A DNA stretch of 64,000 nt from positions 33,315 through 97,314 of the forward strand of contig JAGAUD010000012.1 of assembly GCA_017620975.1 (NCBI GenBank), read 5' to 3'. Positions 44,905-53,946 of this stretch are shown here, piece by piece. Source of the stretch: Lachnospiraceae bacterium. GTDB lineage: Bacteria > Bacillota_A > Clostridia > Lachnospirales > Lachnospiraceae. The notes beneath the pieces are model-generated. The model saw nothing but the letters and a program-made list of their open reading frames with translations. It was not told the origin of the DNA and made no database searches. Position 1 is the first letter of the stretch, and each line of letters opens with the position of its first letter. Made by a program: the position numbers and the translations under genes.

Positions 44905-44984
44905 TTGCATTTTGTTCGAGCATTTACTATAATAGATACACAAGATATTGATGCGAGACAAAAGCGAAACACTAAATGCAGTAC
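44905..44984 (+). promoter_or_regulatory. nrdDG promoter with tandem NrdR boxes
   Basis: TTGCAT (44905-44910), a 17-bp spacer and a perfect TATAAT (44928-44933). Two NrdR-box-like 16-mers, ACACAAGATATTGATG (44938-44953) and ACACTAAATGCAGTAC (44969-44984), start exactly 31 bases apart, three helical turns. NrdR is the usual repressor of ribonucleotide reductase genes and needs two such boxes. The placement over the start of transcription fits repression. A GC-rich hairpin with a GCGGCCG arm lies near 45020-45051. Confidence 0.75.
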
Positions 44985-45082
44985 TAAAGTACGAGAAAAG
45001 AACTATATGTATGAATTCGCGGCCGTATCTGGACTAACAGGTGCGGCCGCAAATTGTGCGGGAAAGGGATTGATTTAAAGTG

Positions 45083-47209
45083 ATGAAGATTCAGAAGAGA
45101 GACGGACGGGTAGTGCCTTATGAGGCGGAGAAAATTGTAGCAGCCATCGGTAAGGCCAACAATGAGGTAGAAGAGAAAGAGCGCGCCAGCGAAGCAATTA
45201 TTGAAGAGATTCTGTCAGATGTTGAGAAGCTTCAGAAGGACAAGCTTACAGTCGAGAGAATCCAGGATATGATTGAGGAAGATCTGGTAAAGCACAATAA
45301 GTATACTCTTGCTAAGAAATATATCGTATACCGCTATCAGAGAAGTCTCCTTCGTAAGTCCAATACTACGGATGAATCCATCCTCAAGCTGATACGGAAT
45401 GAGAACAAGGAGCTGGCAGAAGAGAATTCCAATAAGAATACGAGATTAGCTTCTACCCAGCGTGATTATATTGCAGGAGAAGTATCAAGGGATGTAACCA
45501 GAAGACTTTTGCTGCCGGAGCATATTGCCCTGGCTCATGATAACGGTGTGCTTCATTTTCATGATGCAGACTATTTTATCCAGCCTATTTTTAACTGCTG
45601 CCTGATCAATATTCAGGATATGCTGGACAATGGTACCTCTATCAACGGGAAGATGATAGAATCTCCTAAGAGCTTCCAGGTGGCGTGTACTGTAACCACA
45701 CAGATTATTGCTGCAGTTGCAAGCAACCAGTATGGCGGACAGTCTGTCAATATCAAGCATTTAGGTAAATATCTGAGAAAGAGTCGTGAAAAGTTCAGAG
45801 CACAGCTGATAGAGGAATTTGGAGACAGTATGGATCAGGAGACCATGGAGAAAGTAGTGGAACTGCGTCTTAGAGATGAACTTAGAAGTGGAGTCCAGAC
45901 CATCCAGTATCAGATCAATACTTTAATGACTACCAATGGACAGTCTCCTTTTGTGACATTATTCTTACATATTGATGATACAGATGAGTATGTGGAAGAG
46001 ACTGTTATGATCATCGGGGAGATACTGCGCCAGCGTATTCAGGGCACCAAGAATGAGCAGGGTGTATATGTGACACCTGCTTTCCCTAAGCTGGTCTATG
46101 TACTGGATGAGAATAACTGCTTAAAAGGCGGTAAATATGATTATGTGACGAAACTGGCAGCGCAGTGTTCGGCTAAGAGGATGTATCCTGATTATATTTC
46201 AGCCAAGAAAATGAGAGAGAATTATGAGGGAGAAGTATTCTCCTGTATGGGCTGCCGTTCCTTCCTCTCCCCCTGGAAGGACGAAAACGGTAAGTATAAA
46301 TGGGAAGGCCGTTTCAACCAGGGGGTTGTGAGCCTGAATCTTCCCCAGATCGGTATTCTGGCTAACGGTGATGAAGAGACGTTCTGGAAGCTTCTTGACG
46401 AGCGTCTGGATCTGTGCTTTGAAGCACTGATGTGCAGGCATAAATCTCTGGAAGGCATTGTGTCAGATGTAAGCCCCATTCACTGGCAGTACGGTGCCAT
46501 TGCCCGTCTGGAAAAAGGCGAAAAGATCGACAAGCTCCTTCATAATGGTTATTCTACGTTGTCCTTGGGCTATATCGGACTGTATGAGACCACTTATGTT
46601 ATGAAAGGCTGCAGCCATACTACAGCGGAAGGCAAGGAATTTGCTTTGAGGGTCATGGACAAGTTAAAGGATACTGCAGCAAAATGGAAAGAAGAGACCG
46701 GACTGGGCTTCAGCCTTTACGGAACACCGGCCGAGTCACTGTGTTATCGTTTTGCCAAGATAGACAGAGAAAAGTTCGGCGATATTGAAAATGTGACCGA
46801 CAAGGGCTATTATACCAACTCTTATCATATCGATGTAAGAGAGCCCATTGATGCGTTCAGTAAATTTACGTTTGAGAGCCAGTTCCAGCATAAGTCACTG
46901 GGCGGAGCTATTTCCTACGTAGAAGTTCCTAACCTCATCAATAACGTGGATGCCATTGAAGAACTGATTCGTTTTATCTATGATAACATTCAGTACGGCG
47001 AGTTCAATACCAAGTCCGATTACTGTCATGTGTGCGGCTATGACGGAGAGATTCAGATAAATGACGACAATGAGTGGGAATGCCCTCAGTGCCACAATAA
47101 GGACCACTCCAAGATGAACGTAACAAGAAGGACCTGTGGATATCTGGGAGAGAATTTCTGGAATACCGGCAAAACGAAAGAAATTAAGTCGAGGGTATTG
47201 CATCTATGA
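45083..47209 (+). CDS. nrdD: Anaerobic ribonucleoside-triphosphate reductase
   Basis: This 708-residue class III reductase makes dNTPs from NTPs with a glycyl radical. An N-terminal ATP-cone (about 1-90; KIQKRDGRVVPYEAEKIVAAI) senses dATP. The catalytic barrel has HFHDADYF and a C-terminal zinc site (CHVCGYDGE...CPQCHN). The radical glycine is in RRTCGYLGENFW near residue 686. ATG 45083 is chosen; a GTG at 45080 is adjacent. nrdG overlaps by 4 bases. The enzyme is inactivated by oxygen, supporting an anaerobic host. Confidence 0.97.
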   Translation: MKIQKRDGRVVPYEAEKIVAAIGKANNEVEEKERASEAIIEEILSDVEKLQKDKLTVERIQDMIEEDLVKHNKYTLAKKYIVYRYQRSLLRKSNTTDESILKLIRNENKELAEENSNKNTRLASTQRDYIAGEVSRDVTRRLLLPEHIALAHDNGVLHFHDADYFIQPIFNCCLINIQDMLDNGTSINGKMIESPKSFQVACTVTTQIIAAVASNQYGGQSVNIKHLGKYLRKSREKFRAQLIEEFGDSMDQETMEKVVELRLRDELRSGVQTIQYQINTLMTTNGQSPFVTLFLHIDDTDEYVEETVMIIGEILRQRIQGTKNEQGVYVTPAFPKLVYVLDENNCLKGGKYDYVTKLAAQCSAKRMYPDYISAKKMRENYEGEVFSCMGCRSFLSPWKDENGKYKWEGRFNQGVVSLNLPQIGILANGDEETFWKLLDERLDLCFEALMCRHKSLEGIVSDVSPIHWQYGAIARLEKGEKIDKLLHNGYSTLSLGYIGLYETTYVMKGCSHTTAEGKEFALRVMDKLKDTAAKWKEETGLGFSLYGTPAESLCYRFAKIDREKFGDIENVTDKGYYTNSYHIDVREPIDAFSKFTFESQFQHKSLGGAISYVEVPNLINNVDAIEELIRFIYDNIQYGEFNTKSDYCHVCGYDGEIQINDDNEWECPQCHNKDHSKMNVTRRTCGYLGENFWNTGKTKEIKSRVLHL

Positions 47210-47724
47210 ATTATGCAACAATAAAGAAAACAGATGTGGCCAATGGTCCCGGTGTCCGTGTGTCCCTGTTTGTAAGTGGCTGTACTCACCATTGCCCGGG
47301 GTGCTTCAATGCGGAAACTTGGGATTTCGGCTATGGACAGCCTTACACGGAAGAAACGCAGCAGGAGGTTTTGGAAGCCCTTAACCACGATTATATCAGG
47401 GGCATCACTTTCCTGGGCGGGGAACCTTTCGAGGATGCCAATCGTCCCACTGTGCTGGATCTTGCATTAAAGATTCGCAAGCGCTTCCCTGAGAAAACTA
47501 TATGGTGTTACACGGGTTACACTTACGAAACAGACTTATTGCGCTGGATAGAAGAAGGGAAAAACGATGTCCTGCCGCTATTGCAGCAGCTGGATGTTCT
47601 GGTAGATGGAGAATTTATTGCCGCCCGGAAGAATTTACGCCTTGCTTTTCGTGGATCAGACAACCAACGTATTATAAATGTACCGGAGTCATTGAAGGCA
47701 GGTAAAGTAATATTAGAAATGTAA
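47206..47724 (+). CDS. nrdG: Anaerobic ribonucleotide reductase activase
   Basis: This 172-residue radical-SAM protein generates the glycyl radical in NrdD. The CX3CX2C cluster motif is SGCTHHCPGCFNAETW near 25-39. GGEPF (about 72) is the SAM-binding segment. Translation is coupled to nrdD through a 4-base overlap. It is closed by a strong terminator. Confidence 0.95.
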   Translation: MNYATIKKTDVANGPGVRVSLFVSGCTHHCPGCFNAETWDFGYGQPYTEETQQEVLEALNHDYIRGITFLGGEPFEDANRPTVLDLALKIRKRFPEKTIWCYTGYTYETDLLRWIEEGKNDVLPLLQQLDVLVDGEFIAARKNLRLAFRGSDNQRIINVPESLKAGKVILEM

Positions 47725-47736
47725 ATTAATGACCGA

Positions 47737-47774
47737 AAGAACCCACGCTTGCAGGAGCGTGGGTTCTTGCAATT
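47737..47774 (+). terminator. Terminator after nrdG
   Basis: A perfect 12-bp stem (47737-47748 with 47757-47768) is followed by GCAATTTT. Confidence 0.8.
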
Positions 47775-47802
47775 TTAGAAGATTATGTGCTTTGGAGGGA
47801 GA

Positions 47803-48948
47803 TTATTCTTCCTCATCTACCACATTACTCTGTCTTACTACGATTCCATTCACTTCCACACTGCCGTCCAATGCAATGACCAGGCAGCGGCGGCCATTGA
47901 TAACCTGGGTTTCCACAAGATCCGTGCGTTCAGGCTTGACTTTCACCACCACATCCGGTGTCTTCACTTCAAAGGAGCGGGTATTGATGACATTATCCAC
48001 TAAAAGTGTGGCTTTTTCTCCGGCAGTCTCATCAAAATGTTTGTCGAATTCCTCCAGTTTTTCATTAGAAACACCACTGTTGGCAAAGAGAGACTTTACT
48101 TCATTCTTGGCCAGAACCAGTGGTTCCGGCTCTTCTTTATGTTCCTCCACCATTTCTGTCAGCTTCTCATGGATATTTTTTACCATCTCCACGTCACAGG
48201 TTTCCCCTAGAGTCTCCTCCACCAGAGCCTGGAAGGTCTCTTTCTGACCGCCTGCGGAAAGCGGAAGCGGACAGCCCAGCATCTGATTCACAAAGCCCTC
48301 TTTCAGCTCCTCAGAATCCTTAGAGTAATATAGTACACTGTGGATATCACTTCTGCGGTCATTGAAGGCAGGAAAGAGAAAACCTGTCTCCGGCATGGCT
48401 ACTACCCAGTCACGAATTCTGTTCTGGAAAGCATTTTCTTCTGCGTTGTAGCTCAAGCCCGGTTTAGACAGATTGACCGGACAAATGCAGGTCAATATGT
48501 ATTCATAGATTTCATCGGAAGCATCCTCCATTTCAATGCCATCCGTGGTCTTGCCGGGAACATCGTAGATATCATGTATGACCAGAATCAGATAGTTCCC
48601 TACATATTCATAAGTTTCGATGATTTTGTCGTAATAAGTCTCAAGGAGCACATCATCCTTTAACTTGCTGTCGCGAAGGCGCAGCAGCAGATCGTGGGGG
48701 CCGCCCTGTTCTTCTGCTTCCAGAGGGAACTCCAGATTCAGCATATTCTTACCGAGAGAGCCGGAGAAACATTTGCGGAGAATCTCAAAATATTTGAACA
48801 TTTCTTCCTCGGGGAGACCCAGAAATGCCTGTTTAAACTCGGTCTTTTTATTTTTCTCTCCATCCACGTAGCAGCCGCAGATGCGGGTGATAGAGCAGTT
48901 GTTTTGCGTAAATAGCTTCTTTATTTCGGATATTTCCTGTTTGATCAT
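47803..48948 (-). CDS. DUF4317 family protein
   Basis: This 381-residue protein belongs to DUF4317, found in Lachnospiraceae and relatives. ATG 48948 is preferred because AGGAAGG lies 12 bases upstream; an ATG at 48960 abuts that site. The N terminus reads IKQEISEIKKLFTQNNCSITRICGCYVDGEK. There is a central alpha/beta core, a long helical acidic part (about 230-330) and a strand-rich C terminus ending QSNVVDEEE. There is no signal peptide or membrane segment. Function is unknown. It is alone on the - strand, with its own promoter (48984-49012). Confidence 0.88.
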   Translation of the reverse strand: MIKQEISEIKKLFTQNNCSITRICGCYVDGEKNKKTEFKQAFLGLPEEEMFKYFEILRKCFSGSLGKNMLNLEFPLEAEEQGGPHDLLLRLRDSKLKDDVLLETYYDKIIETYEYVGNYLILVIHDIYDVPGKTTDGIEMEDASDEIYEYILTCICPVNLSKPGLSYNAEENAFQNRIRDWVVAMPETGFLFPAFNDRRSDIHSVLYYSKDSEELKEGFVNQMLGCPLPLSAGGQKETFQALVEETLGETCDVEMVKNIHEKLTEMVEEHKEEPEPLVLAKNEVKSLFANSGVSNEKLEEFDKHFDETAGEKATLLVDNVINTRSFEVKTPDVVVKVKPERTDLVETQVINGRRCLVIALDGSVEVNGIVVRQSNVVDEEE

Positions 48949-48983
48949 AATCGATATCATCCTTCCTGTCTACATTTAGTATC

Positions 48984-49012
48984 AGTATAGCGTAAAAAGT
49001 GAATTTCGACAA
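48984..49012 (-). promoter_or_regulatory. Promoter of the DUF4317 gene
   Basis: On the - strand TTGTCG (49012-49007), a 17-bp spacer and TATACT (48989-48984). Confidence 0.65.
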
Positions 49013-49128
49013 TTGAAAAATTTGTAATATTCGGGCGGATATAGGCCTAAAAGCAGAGAAGAAAACAGAAAAAGGGCGGAATTTCCTGCTTCCTGGCGGA
49101 TTCAGGGTGATGTTGCGGTGAGATGATG

Positions 49129-49158
49129 TTGAAGAAAGGAACAAAATAACCGTATAAT
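49129..49158 (+). promoter_or_regulatory. Promoter of the Spo0A_C-like gene
   Basis: TTGAAG (49129-49134), an 18-bp spacer and a perfect TATAAT (49153-49158). Confidence 0.55.
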
Positions 49159-49209
49159 GGGAAGGAACAAGATTTTGGAAGTTTTGTCAGGAAAATGGAG
49201 GATATTATC

Positions 49210-49737
49210 ATGGAACAGCTGAACCTTATTTCTACAAAGGATAATGATAAAGTATACAAAATATTAGGAGATCTGATGAATGCAGATAAAGAATTCCAGA
49301 TTATGATCACAGTGCCCTCCACCGGAAAAAGCGCTGCCCGGAAGGGGCTGCATGAGGAAACTAAACCTGCAGGCCCCGTCCGCGATCTCGAACAGGATGT
49401 GACGGATATGATACATGAAATAGGAGTGCCTGCACATATTAAGGGATATCAGTATCTGAGGGAAGCAATCATTATGTCTGTAGAGGATCCGGGTATGATA
49501 AGTTCGATTACTAAGATTCTGTATCCTACTATTGCCAAGAAGTTCCAGACAACACCCAGCAGAGTAGAAAGGGCGATACGACATGCCATAGAAGTGGCCT
49601 GGAGCAGGGGGAGGATGGAGACCTTGGATGCATTGTTCGGTTACACAATCAATACGGGCAAGGGAAAACCTACCAATTCGGAATTTGTTGCGTTGATATC
49701 AGATAAGATACGTCTGAAATATAGAGAACCGTTTTAG
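49210..49737 (+). CDS. Receiver-less Spo0A-type DNA-binding protein
   Basis: This 175-residue protein has the Spo0A_C DNA-binding domain (about 65-175): [19 protein letters not shown], then the signature [20 protein letters not shown] that contacts the 0A box. In place of the receiver domain it has a short unrelated N-terminal part (about 1-60, [20 protein letters not shown]), without the phosphoacceptor Asp. ATG 49210 is placed 8 bases after GGAGG, and a TATAAT promoter lies upstream, so this is an independent gene, not a broken spo0A. It could bind 0A boxes without phosphorylation. Confidence 0.88.
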   Translation: MEQLNLISTKDNDKVYKILGDLMNADKEFQIMITVPSTGKSAARKGLHEETKPAGPVRDLEQDVTDMIHEIGVPAHIKGYQYLREAIIMSVEDPGMISSITKILYPTIAKKFQTTPSRVERAIRHAIEVAWSRGRMETLDALFGYTINTGKGKPTNSEFVALISDKIRLKYREPF

Positions 49738-49854
49738 GTACATCACAACATATATATGTTATGATAAAGATTTGATGAAAACTCTTTTCTTGAACGGATT
49801 GTTGATGTATAATATAACATGTAGCAGCATATCAATCGTATTGGAGGATTTCAA

Positions 49855-51300
49855 ATGAAAAAGATTCTGTTTGTGGCGTCAGAAGGTGTACCTTTCATTA
49901 AGACCGGCGGATTGGCTGATGTAGTAGGTTCTTTACCGAAGTGTATTGATCGGGAGAATTATGATGTTAGGGTCATTCTTCCTAAGTACACCTGTATGAA
50001 GCAGGAGATGAAAGATAAACTGCAGCCGATTACACATTTCTATATGGATTTCAACTGGAAGAGTGAATATGTTGGAATTCTGGAAGCAGAAGTAGACGGT
50101 ATCAAATATTACTTTATCGACAACGAATGTTATTTTGGCGGCTTTAAGCCTTATGGTGATAATGCTTTATATGAGATTGAAAAATATGCATATTTTTCTA
50201 AAGCATCTTTGGAAATCCTTCCAATGATCGATTTCCGGCCGGATGTCATTCACTGTCATGACTGGCAGACAGGACTGATTCCGGTATACTTGGATGCAGA
50301 GTACCGTGAGAAAGAATTTTACAGTAACATGAAGACAGTTTTCACCATTCACAACCTGAAGTTCCAGGGCAGATGGGAGCTCAGAGCGGTGCAGAGTATT
50401 ACGGGACTTCCCTGGGAATACTTTACCTGGGAAAAGCTGGAATCTTACAATAATGCCAATCTGTTAAAAGGTGGTTTGGTGTATGCGGATGCGGTGACTA
50501 CGGTGAGTAATACCTATGCGGAAGAGATTAAGACGCCTTTTTACGGTGAGGGTCTGGATGGTCTTCTCCGCGCCAGAAGTAATGATTTGCGAGGCATCGT
50601 AAACGGTATCGACTGTGACGATTTCAATCCGGAGACAGATAAGTTCATTGTAAGTCAGTATAATGTAAGCAATTTCCGTAAGGAGAAGATTAAGAATAAG
50701 AGAGCCCTGCAGGAAGAACTGGGCTTGAAACAGGACGATAAGAAAATGATGATCGGTATCGTATCCCGTCTGACAGATCAGAAAGGCTTTGATCTGATTG
50801 CCTACGTTATGGATGAATTATGTCAGGATGATATCCAGTTAGTAGTTCTGGGAACAGGCGAAGAGAGATATGAGAATTGCTTCCGTCACTTTGAATGGAA
50901 GTATGCAGATAAGGTATCTGCTAACATCTATTATTCCGATGCTTTGTCTCATAAGATTTATGCGGCTTGTGATGCTTTCCTGATGCCGTCACTCTTCGAG
51001 CCCTGCGGTTTAAGCCAGCTGATGAGCCTGCGCTACGGTACAGTGCCTATCGTACGTGAGACAGGTGGTCTGAAAGATACGGTTGAGCCTTATAACGAGT
51101 ACGAGGGAACCGGTACAGGCTTCAGTTTTGCCAATTACAATGCGCATGAGATGTTAAGTATCATCCGTTATGCAGAGAATATTTATTACAATAAGAAGAG
51201 GGAATGGAACAAGATCGTAGAAAGAGCAATGTCTGCGGACTTTTCCTGGAACGCATCTGCCGGAAAATATGAGGAAATGTATGACTGGCTAATCGATTGA
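49855..51300 (+). CDS. glgA: Glycogen synthase (ADP-glucose type)
   Basis: This 481-residue GT5 glycosyltransferase extends alpha-1,4-glucan. The ADP-glucose site is FIKTGGLADVVGSLPK (about 15-30), with DVIHCHDWQTGLIPVY near 131 and the C-terminal PSLFEPCGLSQLMSLRYGT near 381. There is no other glg gene next to it. ATG follows GGAGG. Length and motifs are standard. An alternative is starch synthase-like, the same family. Confidence 0.95.
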   Translation: MKKILFVASEGVPFIKTGGLADVVGSLPKCIDRENYDVRVILPKYTCMKQEMKDKLQPITHFYMDFNWKSEYVGILEAEVDGIKYYFIDNECYFGGFKPYGDNALYEIEKYAYFSKASLEILPMIDFRPDVIHCHDWQTGLIPVYLDAEYREKEFYSNMKTVFTIHNLKFQGRWELRAVQSITGLPWEYFTWEKLESYNNANLLKGGLVYADAVTTVSNTYAEEIKTPFYGEGLDGLLRARSNDLRGIVNGIDCDDFNPETDKFIVSQYNVSNFRKEKIKNKRALQEELGLKQDDKKMMIGIVSRLTDQKGFDLIAYVMDELCQDDIQLVVLGTGEERYENCFRHFEWKYADKVSANIYYSDALSHKIYAACDAFLMPSLFEPCGLSQLMSLRYGTVPIVRETGGLKDTVEPYNEYEGTGTGFSFANYNAHEMLSIIRYAENIYYNKKREWNKIVERAMSADFSWNASAGKYEEMYDWLID

Positions 51301-51310
51301 TGAGAGATAT

Positions 51311-53041
51311 ATGACGAATAATAGTAGTAGAAAAGAATCTTTTCTTGTGCAAGCCGGTATACTGGCCGCAGCAGGATTAATCAGCAGAATCATAGGGCTC
51401 TTATACAGGAGCCCTTTGGCTGCAGTTATAGGGGATCTGGGAAGCGGATATTATCAGGCAGCGTATAGCATTTATACGATTGTGCTGCTGATATCCTCTT
51501 ACAGTATCCCCTCTGCAATTTCCAAGGTTATTGCACAAAAACTGGCCGTGAGGGAATATCGCAATGCACACAGGATTTTTCTTTGTTCCATCTGGTATGT
51601 GCTTGTGATAGGCGGAGCAGCCAGTCTGTTTTTGTTCTTTGGAGCAGGGTTTTTGGTGGATGGTGCAGCCATTCCGGTCTTGCGGGTATTTGCTCCTACA
51701 GTATTCCTGTATGGGCTTTTGGGTGTGCTCAGAGGTTATTTTCAGGCACACAAGAGTATGATACAGACTTCAGTATCCCAGATCCTGGAGCAGGTTGCCA
51801 ATGCAGCAATCAGTATCGGAGCTGCGGTAGCGCTTATTAAAATCTTTGCAGGAAATGCAGGAAACGGGATTATTATAGATGCACAGTTGAAGAACAGTCC
51901 TGCACAGTATGGTATGGTACTGGGAGCAGCGAGTGCAAAATATTATGCTTCCTATGAGACAAGCAAAGCTATGTATGGTGCCATGGGAAGTGCCATGGGT
52001 ACCGGAGCAGGTGTGCTGGTGGGGCTTTTGTTCATGTGGGGAATCTATCGGTTAAACAAGGAACTGTTTCATAAGAGGATTCGTAGGGACAGGACGAGGG
52101 CAATAGATACTTATCAGGACATTGCACGCACTATCACTCAGGTGGTAACACCTTTTATTCTGAGCACAGCGGCGTATAATCTGAGTACTTCTCTGAATTC
52201 TGTGATGTATTTAAAGCTGTATCGCTATGTGAAGGATATCGAGGAAACGACTGCTTATGCCAATTACGGAGTGTTTTCTTATAAAGCAGTAACGATCGCA
52301 AATATTCCGGTTGCCTTTGCCAATTCAATGGCATCTGCTATGATTCCTTCCGTGGCACAATTAGTGGCTCAGAGGGATTACGAACAGGCACGCCGAAAGA
52401 TCAATTTGGCAATAAAGAGTACCATGATGATAGCAATTCCATCCGCGGTGGGACTGGCTGTACTGGCAAAACCAATTACCTGGCTTTTATTCCCACAGAA
52501 AGAGACTGTGGATCTGGCCGCGAAGCTCCTGATAGCACTGGCTGTTACAGTGATCTTTTTCTCCTTGTCTACGCTCAGTAGTTCCATCCTGCAGGGTATC
52601 GGAAAAGTCAAGACGCCGATTTATAATGCGGTCATTGCTCTGGTGGTGCAGACAGGCGTGTTGCTGGGATTGCTTTTATTGACAGACTTAGACCTCTATG
52701 CGCTGGTGATTGCCAATATCGTATATTCCGGTCTGATGTGTGTCTTGAATCAGTTATCTGTCCGTAAGGCAATCGGTTATCGTCAGGAATGGGTAAAGAC
52801 ATTTTTGGTACCGCTTTTAGCAGCATCTCTTATGGGAGTGGCAGCGTGGACGGTATATGATGTGATGTATCTGGTTACATCCTCTACGGTTGTATCGGTG
52901 GTTCCGGCTATTGTAGTAGCTGTTGGTGTGTATTTTGTCATGCTGATTGCATTCAGAGGCGTTGAAGAGCAGGAACTGAGAAGCATTCCGAAAGGGTATC
53001 TGATTGTGAAAGTGGCGAAGAAATGCAGACTGATGAAATAG
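51311..53041 (+). CDS. SpoVB/MurJ-like polysaccharide flippase
   Basis: This 576-residue membrane protein of the MOP exporter superfamily has 14 predicted TM segments. The start reads QAGILAAAGLISRIIGLLYRSPLA, the canonical PST/SpoVB opening, with GLLGVLRGYFQAHKSMIQTS near 136 and QGIGKVKTPIYNAVIALVVQT near 437. Members flip lipid-linked cell-wall or spore-coat precursors, and SpoVB functions in spore cortex synthesis. It starts 10 bases after glgA. The call as SpoVB-like is from family resemblance; substrate is inferred. Confidence 0.88.
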   Translation: MTNNSSRKESFLVQAGILAAAGLISRIIGLLYRSPLAAVIGDLGSGYYQAAYSIYTIVLLISSYSIPSAISKVIAQKLAVREYRNAHRIFLCSIWYVLVIGGAASLFLFFGAGFLVDGAAIPVLRVFAPTVFLYGLLGVLRGYFQAHKSMIQTSVSQILEQVANAAISIGAAVALIKIFAGNAGNGIIIDAQLKNSPAQYGMVLGAASAKYYASYETSKAMYGAMGSAMGTGAGVLVGLLFMWGIYRLNKELFHKRIRRDRTRAIDTYQDIARTITQVVTPFILSTAAYNLSTSLNSVMYLKLYRYVKDIEETTAYANYGVFSYKAVTIANIPVAFANSMASAMIPSVAQLVAQRDYEQARRKINLAIKSTMMIAIPSAVGLAVLAKPITWLLFPQKETVDLAAKLLIALAVTVIFFSLSTLSSSILQGIGKVKTPIYNAVIALVVQTGVLLGLLLLTDLDLYALVIANIVYSGLMCVLNQLSVRKAIGYRQEWVKTFLVPLLAASLMGVAAWTVYDVMYLVTSSTVVSVVPAIVVAVGVYFVMLIAFRGVEEQELRSIPKGYLIVKVAKKCRLMK

Positions 53042-53110
53042 TGCAGGAATCCGGCATCGAGGTCATGATGCCAGGAATCTGACATAAAGAGAAATTTGGA
53101 GAACAAGATA

Positions 53111-53809
53111 ATGAACAATTGGAAGAAAGCAGTTACATTCAGTTATGATGACGCAGTAACTCAGGATATTCGCCTGATTGAGCTGTTCAACAAATATGGC
53201 GTGAAGGGAACCTTTAATCTGAATTCAGAACTTCTTGGAAAAGACGGACATCTGATCAGAGAAGGTGTGCGGGTAGACCATATCAAAGTAGCGCCTGAGA
53301 AAGTAAGAGAGATTTATACGGGACATGAAATTGCCGTACATACCCTGACCCATCCCAATCTGGCACAGGTGACGGATGATGAGGAAATCGTCAGACAGGT
53401 GGAACAGGACCGTGAGAACTTGAGCCGTCTGGCAGGATACGAAGTTGTAGGAATGGCTTATCCCGGCGGCGGTGTGAACTTTACGGAGCATGCCGCTAAA
53501 CTGATCGAGGAGCGGACCGGTGTAAAATATGCCCGTACAACAGTATGTAATCAAGGCTTTGATGTGCAGCAGGATTTGTATCAGTTCAAGCCGTCCGTGT
53601 ATCATATGAACATGGATGAAATGTTTGAAGTGGGAAAGAAGTTCTTGGAGAGTAAGTCGGGGGAACGCCAGATATTGTATGTATGGGGTCACAGCTATGA
53701 ATTTGATATTCATAATACATGGGACCGGTTTGAAGAGTTTCTGAAGTTGATTTCAGGTCATGATGATATCTTTTATGGAACGAACAGAGAAGTTCTGCTG
53801 GGTGAGTAA
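53111..53809 (+). CDS. Polysaccharide deacetylase family protein
   Basis: This 232-residue NodB-homology protein reads AVTFSYDDAVTQDIRLIELFNKYGVKGTF (metal Asp-Asp), then the His motif HEIAVHTLTHPNLAQVTDDEEI (about 77-98) and GMAYPGGGVN. It resembles the carbohydrate esterase 4 fold. There is no signal peptide, so it may be cytoplasmic. ATG 53111 follows TTTGGAGAACAAG. It lies 70 bases after the flippase gene and may act in the same cell-wall pathway. Confidence 0.85.
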   Translation: MNNWKKAVTFSYDDAVTQDIRLIELFNKYGVKGTFNLNSELLGKDGHLIREGVRVDHIKVAPEKVREIYTGHEIAVHTLTHPNLAQVTDDEEIVRQVEQDRENLSRLAGYEVVGMAYPGGGVNFTEHAAKLIEERTGVKYARTTVCNQGFDVQQDLYQFKPSVYHMNMDEMFEVGKKFLESKSGERQILYVWGHSYEFDIHNTWDRFEEFLKLISGHDDIFYGTNREVLLGE

Positions 53810-53840
53810 GGTGGGACTTAGCAAGTCGAATCATTAAGAA

Positions 53841-53883
53841 ACGCTGCAAAATGGACGAGAAATTCATTTTGCAGCGTCTTTGC
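53841..53883. terminator. Terminator between the deacetylase gene and rqcH
   Basis: A perfect 12-bp stem ACGCTGCAAAAT (53841-53852) / 53866-53877 with CTTT beyond, probably bidirectional. Confidence 0.65.
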
Positions 53884-53946
53884 GAATGGCGCGTCGGAAC
53901 TGTTACTTCTGACCGAAGCAGTATCTTACGGCAGGTTCACATTTGA

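Noticed and set aside
44940..45070. Adenosylcobalamin riboswitch in the nrdD leader
   Set aside because: No B12-box sequence; class III reductase does not use B12; NrdR boxes explain the region.
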